Positions 23,383 through 25,000 of a DNA stretch of 25,000 nt are shown piece after piece. Made by a program: the position numbers and the translations under genes. The stretch lies in assembly GCA_903813345.2 (NCBI GenBank), contig CAIIXF020000248.1, forward strand, positions 1 through 25,000, given 5' to 3'. Each line of letters begins with the position of its first letter. Positions within the stretch are counted from its first letter, which is position 1. The notes beneath the pieces are model-generated. The model saw nothing but the letters and a program-made list of their open reading frames with translations, searched no databases and was not told the DNA's origin. Source of the DNA: Owenia fusiformis (taxonomy: Eukaryota > Annelida > Polychaeta > Sabellida > Oweniidae).

Positions 23383-23558
23383 GCCATAATGTAATATTAT
23401 GAACATAATTTAACCTAGCTTAGAGATCTTTTGATATCTCACGATATCTGGCTTTCAGCTCTTTTCTCTCAACTATTACAGAGGGCTAACTAAAGAGGTC
23501 GCCACTAATTCAAGAAGGTGCAGATGGTCCCCTCAAAGGACGCTCTATTCTTTTTCAG

Positions 23559-23756
23559 GTTTTACGAAACAGGTTCGATAAGACCTGGGGTGATAGGTGG
23601 CTCTAAACCCAAAGTTGCAACACCTAAAGTAGTTGAAACCATCACACGATACAAAAATGAGAACCCCACAATGTTTGCATGGGAGATCAGAGATCGTTTA
23701 CTCGCTGAAAATATCTGTACCCAAGATAGTATTCCAAGTGTGTCCTCGATCAATAG
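23559..23756 (+). CDS. Pax2/5/8: Pax2/5/8 exon 3A: linker and RED subdomain, variant A
   Basis: This exon lies between TTTTTCAG and AG|GTAAGA and is 198 nt long. It encodes [20 protein letters not shown], the extended linker that lies in the DNA minor groove. [19 protein letters not shown] follows, then [18 protein letters not shown] (helices 4-5) and IPSVSSIN, the start of recognition helix 6. Joined to exon 2 it gives ILGR-FYETG. Variant-specific residues are Phe where the other copies have Tyr at the first position, Asn in place of Arg in YKNEN, and the CTQDSIPS segment. CTQDSIPS is closer to the Pax6 pattern CTNDNIPS (recalled) than to the Pax2/5/8 pattern CDNDTVPS. No stop or frameshift is present, and the structural Trp, Arg and Ile of AWEIRD are intact. 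The acceptor has the longest uninterrupted pyrimidine run of the three. Confidence 0.97.
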
Positions 23757-23796
23757 GTAAGATCATAAAGATAAGCCCTCCTCTCTCACCTTGCAG
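23757..23796 (+). other. 40-nt spacer between exons 3A and 3B
   Basis: The spacer starts GTAAGATC and ends CTCACCTTGCAG, so it carries a full donor and a full pyrimidine-rich acceptor. At 40 nt the donor and any branch point are closer than metazoan spliceosomes usually allow. Reading through it in frame meets TAA at once (AGG TAA), so retention would truncate the protein. Confidence 0.95.
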
Positions 23797-23994
23797 GTAC
23801 TACGAAACCGGCAGTGTAACTCCCAGAGTTATCGGTGGCTCGAAACCGAAGGTAGCGACACCAAAAGTTGTGAATGCAATCACAGGATACAAGCGAGAGA
23901 GCCCAACGCTGTTCGCTTGGGAAATCCGGGAAAAACTTCTAGCTGATGCTGTCTGTGATGAACAAAATGTTCCAAGTGTAAGCTCAATAAATAG
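23797..23994 (+). CDS. Pax2/5/8: Pax2/5/8 exon 3B: linker and RED subdomain, variant B
   Basis: This exon lies between CTCACCTTGCAG and AG|GTAAGA and is 198 nt long. It encodes [20 protein letters not shown], then [19 protein letters not shown], then [18 protein letters not shown] and VPSVSSIN. It is the most diverged copy. The linker has Val-Thr-Pro-Arg where A and C have Ile-Arg-Pro-Gly. That loses a basic residue at the second of these positions and gains one at the fourth. An Arg at that fourth position is what I recall for Pax6 (SIRPRAIGG). AWEIREK and CDEQNVPS are also unique to it. It also differs in DNA from 3A and 3C at most synonymous sites of the conserved block. All core residues of the fold are kept, so it looks functional. 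Confidence 0.97.
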
Positions 23995-24032
23995 GTAAGA
24001 GGAAGCTCACAATGACATGGTACTGCTTTCAG
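23995..24032 (+). other. 38-nt spacer between exons 3B and 3C
   Basis: The spacer begins GTAAGAGG and ends GGTACTGCTTTCAG. Possible branch sites (GCTCAC, AATGAC) lie only about 10-20 nt from the donor, well inside the distance at which 5' splice-site and branch-point complexes clash. In-frame read-through meets TAA immediately (AGG TAA). Confidence 0.95.
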
Positions 24033-24230
24033 ATATTATGAGACTGGAAGTATAAGACCTGGGGTGATCGGGGGATCCAAACCTAAAGTTGCTACCCCTA
24101 AAGTGGTGGACACTATAGTCAAGTATAAACGTGAAAACCAAACAATGTTCGCTTGGGAGATCCGCGACAAGCTTCTTGCTGAAGCAGTATGTGATAATGA
24201 TTCTGTGCCAAGTGTAAGCTCTATAAATAG
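24033..24230 (+). CDS. Pax2/5/8: Pax2/5/8 exon 3C: linker and RED subdomain, variant C
   Basis: This exon lies between GGTACTGCTTTCAG and AG|GTAGGT and is 198 nt long. It encodes [20 protein letters not shown], then [19 protein letters not shown], then [18 protein letters not shown] and VPSVSSIN. It is the copy closest to the vertebrate PAX2/5/8 consensus as I remember it (SIKPG, VVD, YKRQN, CDNDTVPS), so it is the best candidate for the ancestral or canonical exon. Oddities are Gln where the other copies have Pro (NQT), and AEAV in place of AEGI. Its acceptor has the weakest pyrimidine tract of the three and its donor is GTAGGT. Both would make it more dependent on regulation, or more reliant on being last in line. 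The joined frame leaves in phase 2, ready for exon 4, which is not in the window. Confidence 0.97.
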
Positions 24231-25000
24231 GTAGGTCATTGAATCTGAAAACATTATGGACTCAGAGGGAATGGTGTTTGATGAGGTATTCGGAAGGGAC
24301 GCCATTAGAGTGATGGTACATGGGCCAGATAATGAAAGGTACAACAATTAGCATGAAACTTGTGTTGAGACTATAAAGAATTCCAATATGATAATTCTGA
24401 AAGGATTTTGGTCATTTGTTTAAAAATACAACTATTTTAGGTAGCACACAGATTGACTCATATTCTCTGAAATTTCTCAGTCATCTTAAAATAAAATAAA
24501 AAAAACATCAAACAACATTCATGGAGGCAATCTATAAAACAGCTTACATTGACCATAAGACATACAAAATTTGTTGTACATCAATACACTTCTAGAGATC
24601 AGATACATATTATATGAATAATTTCATTCACTGATGAATGGGAAGTGGAAAGACTATGGTATGAGAAACTGCAAAACACATAAATGATGCATCAGTCAAA
24701 TTTGTGTAAAAGGAAAACATTAATTATATGTCTGAATGATGCTCTCATCCTACCACCCTTTGTTTGATGGTGAAGAAGATATTTACTACAGAAGACAGTG
24801 TTCAAAAAACAGAGGAGACACTTTCTAATGCTCAAAGTATGAATAGCATAAGGAAGTGCCCTGAATAAGAGTTGAGGTAATTCATTGAGTCATATCAAGT
24901 TCATAGAATTAAATTAAAATGAATATTTGACTCCAAAATGGACAGAATGAATAACATCAAAGGAGTCAACTTGACATATGAAGGTGCATTTCATGAGGTT
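24231..25000. other. start of the intron after exon 3C
   Basis: I searched for a phase-2 exon starting with the IIRT-type sequence that follows SSINR in Pax2/5/8 and found none, so exon 4 lies past the window edge. A 37-codon frame at 24238-24350 (containing SENIMDSEGMVFDEVFGRD, stop TAG) looks peptide-like. However, a TAG at 24232 separates it from the exon in its own frame, and it lacks a usable acceptor in the right phase. The rest is AT-rich with no recognisable element. Confidence 0.65.

Larger units (their letters stand above)
20262..23558. other. intron between paired-box exon 2 and the exon 3 cluster
   Basis: About 3.3 kb of AT-rich sequence runs from GTGCGT at 20262 to a strong acceptor (TATTCTTTTTCAG) at 23558. 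No exon is recognised. A less AT-rich patch at about 21245-21390 carries GGGGTAGG near 21254, its complement CCTACCCC near 21347, and CTATAAATAAAAG near 21371. It resembles a small promoter or regulatory module. A 90-base inverted-repeat element sits 180 bases before exon 3A. Confidence 0.7.
23559..24230 (+). repeat. Pax2/5/8: tandem array of three Pax2/5/8 exon 3 copies
   Basis: Three 198-nt exons lie head to tail (23559-23756, 23797-23994, 24033-24230) with spacers of 40 and 38 nt. Each has its own AG acceptor and GT donor, enters in phase 2 and leaves in phase 2. The encoded 65-residue segments differ at 12 (A/C), 15 (B/C) and 20 (A/B) positions. In the invariant 14-residue block [14 protein letters not shown], synonymous codons differ at 9-10 of 14 positions in each pair. 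The copies are therefore old and kept by purifying selection on protein sequence, not recent duplicates. Confidence 0.97.

Noticed and set aside
24036-24347. A 103-codon minus-strand frame over exon 3C.
   Set aside because: It is the antisense shadow of the exon. Similar antisense frames lie over exons 2 and 3A.
24238-24350. A peptide-like frame (SENIMDSEGMVFDEVFGRD) considered as exon 4.
   Set aside because: With either nearby AG, the phase needed after exon 3C runs into a stop within it, and it lacks the IIRT-type start expected after SSINR.
1-25000. CRISPR arrays, tRNA, rRNA, bacterial operons and viral genes.
   Set aside because: None seen. The spaced-repeat pattern at 23559-24230 is an exon array, not a CRISPR.

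Overview
This window comes from an animal (bilaterian) genome. It is AT-rich and mostly non-coding, with long spliceosomal introns and one unmistakable gene: a Pax2/5/8-family paired-box transcription factor on the + strand. The evidence is a split paired domain with GT-AG junctions. One exon of 166 nt encodes the N-terminal (PAI) half. Exons of 198 nt encode the linker and the C-terminal (RED) half. Both lengths match my recollection of vertebrate PAX2/5/8. The unusual N-terminal exons and the exon-3 array make a vertebrate unlikely. I suggest an invertebrate deuterostome or a lophotrochozoan, but cannot place it further.

Layout. 1-8952: AT-rich sequence with no recognisable gene. 8953-9708: a single large exon, phase 1 at both ends, rich in Pro/Ser/Thr/Gln and resembling a transactivation region; its parent gene is uncertain. 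10906-11116: an exon with a good start codon (MDMMYISADQF...) and a phase-1 donor. 16065-16173: another start-codon exon (MDLAAGPYRYPH...) with a phase-1 donor and a promoter-like stretch upstream. 20096-20261: paired-box exon 2 (PAI subdomain). 23559-24230: three tandem, diverged versions of paired-box exon 3 (here 3A, 3B, 3C). Exon 4 and the rest of the gene lie beyond the right edge.

How the parts fit. Exon 2 needs a phase-1 donor upstream, and all three upstream exons supply one. The locus therefore looks built for alternative N-termini on a shared paired domain. Exon 2 ends in phase 2; each exon 3 copy enters and leaves in phase 2 and is exactly 198 nt, so the copies are interchangeable. 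Only 40 nt separate 3A from 3B and 38 nt separate 3B from 3C. Those spacings are probably too short to splice as introns, which predicts mutually exclusive use. The result would be one Pax2/5/8 gene able to swap the DNA-binding RED half of its paired domain. This is the most interesting feature of the window, and I do not recall it being described.
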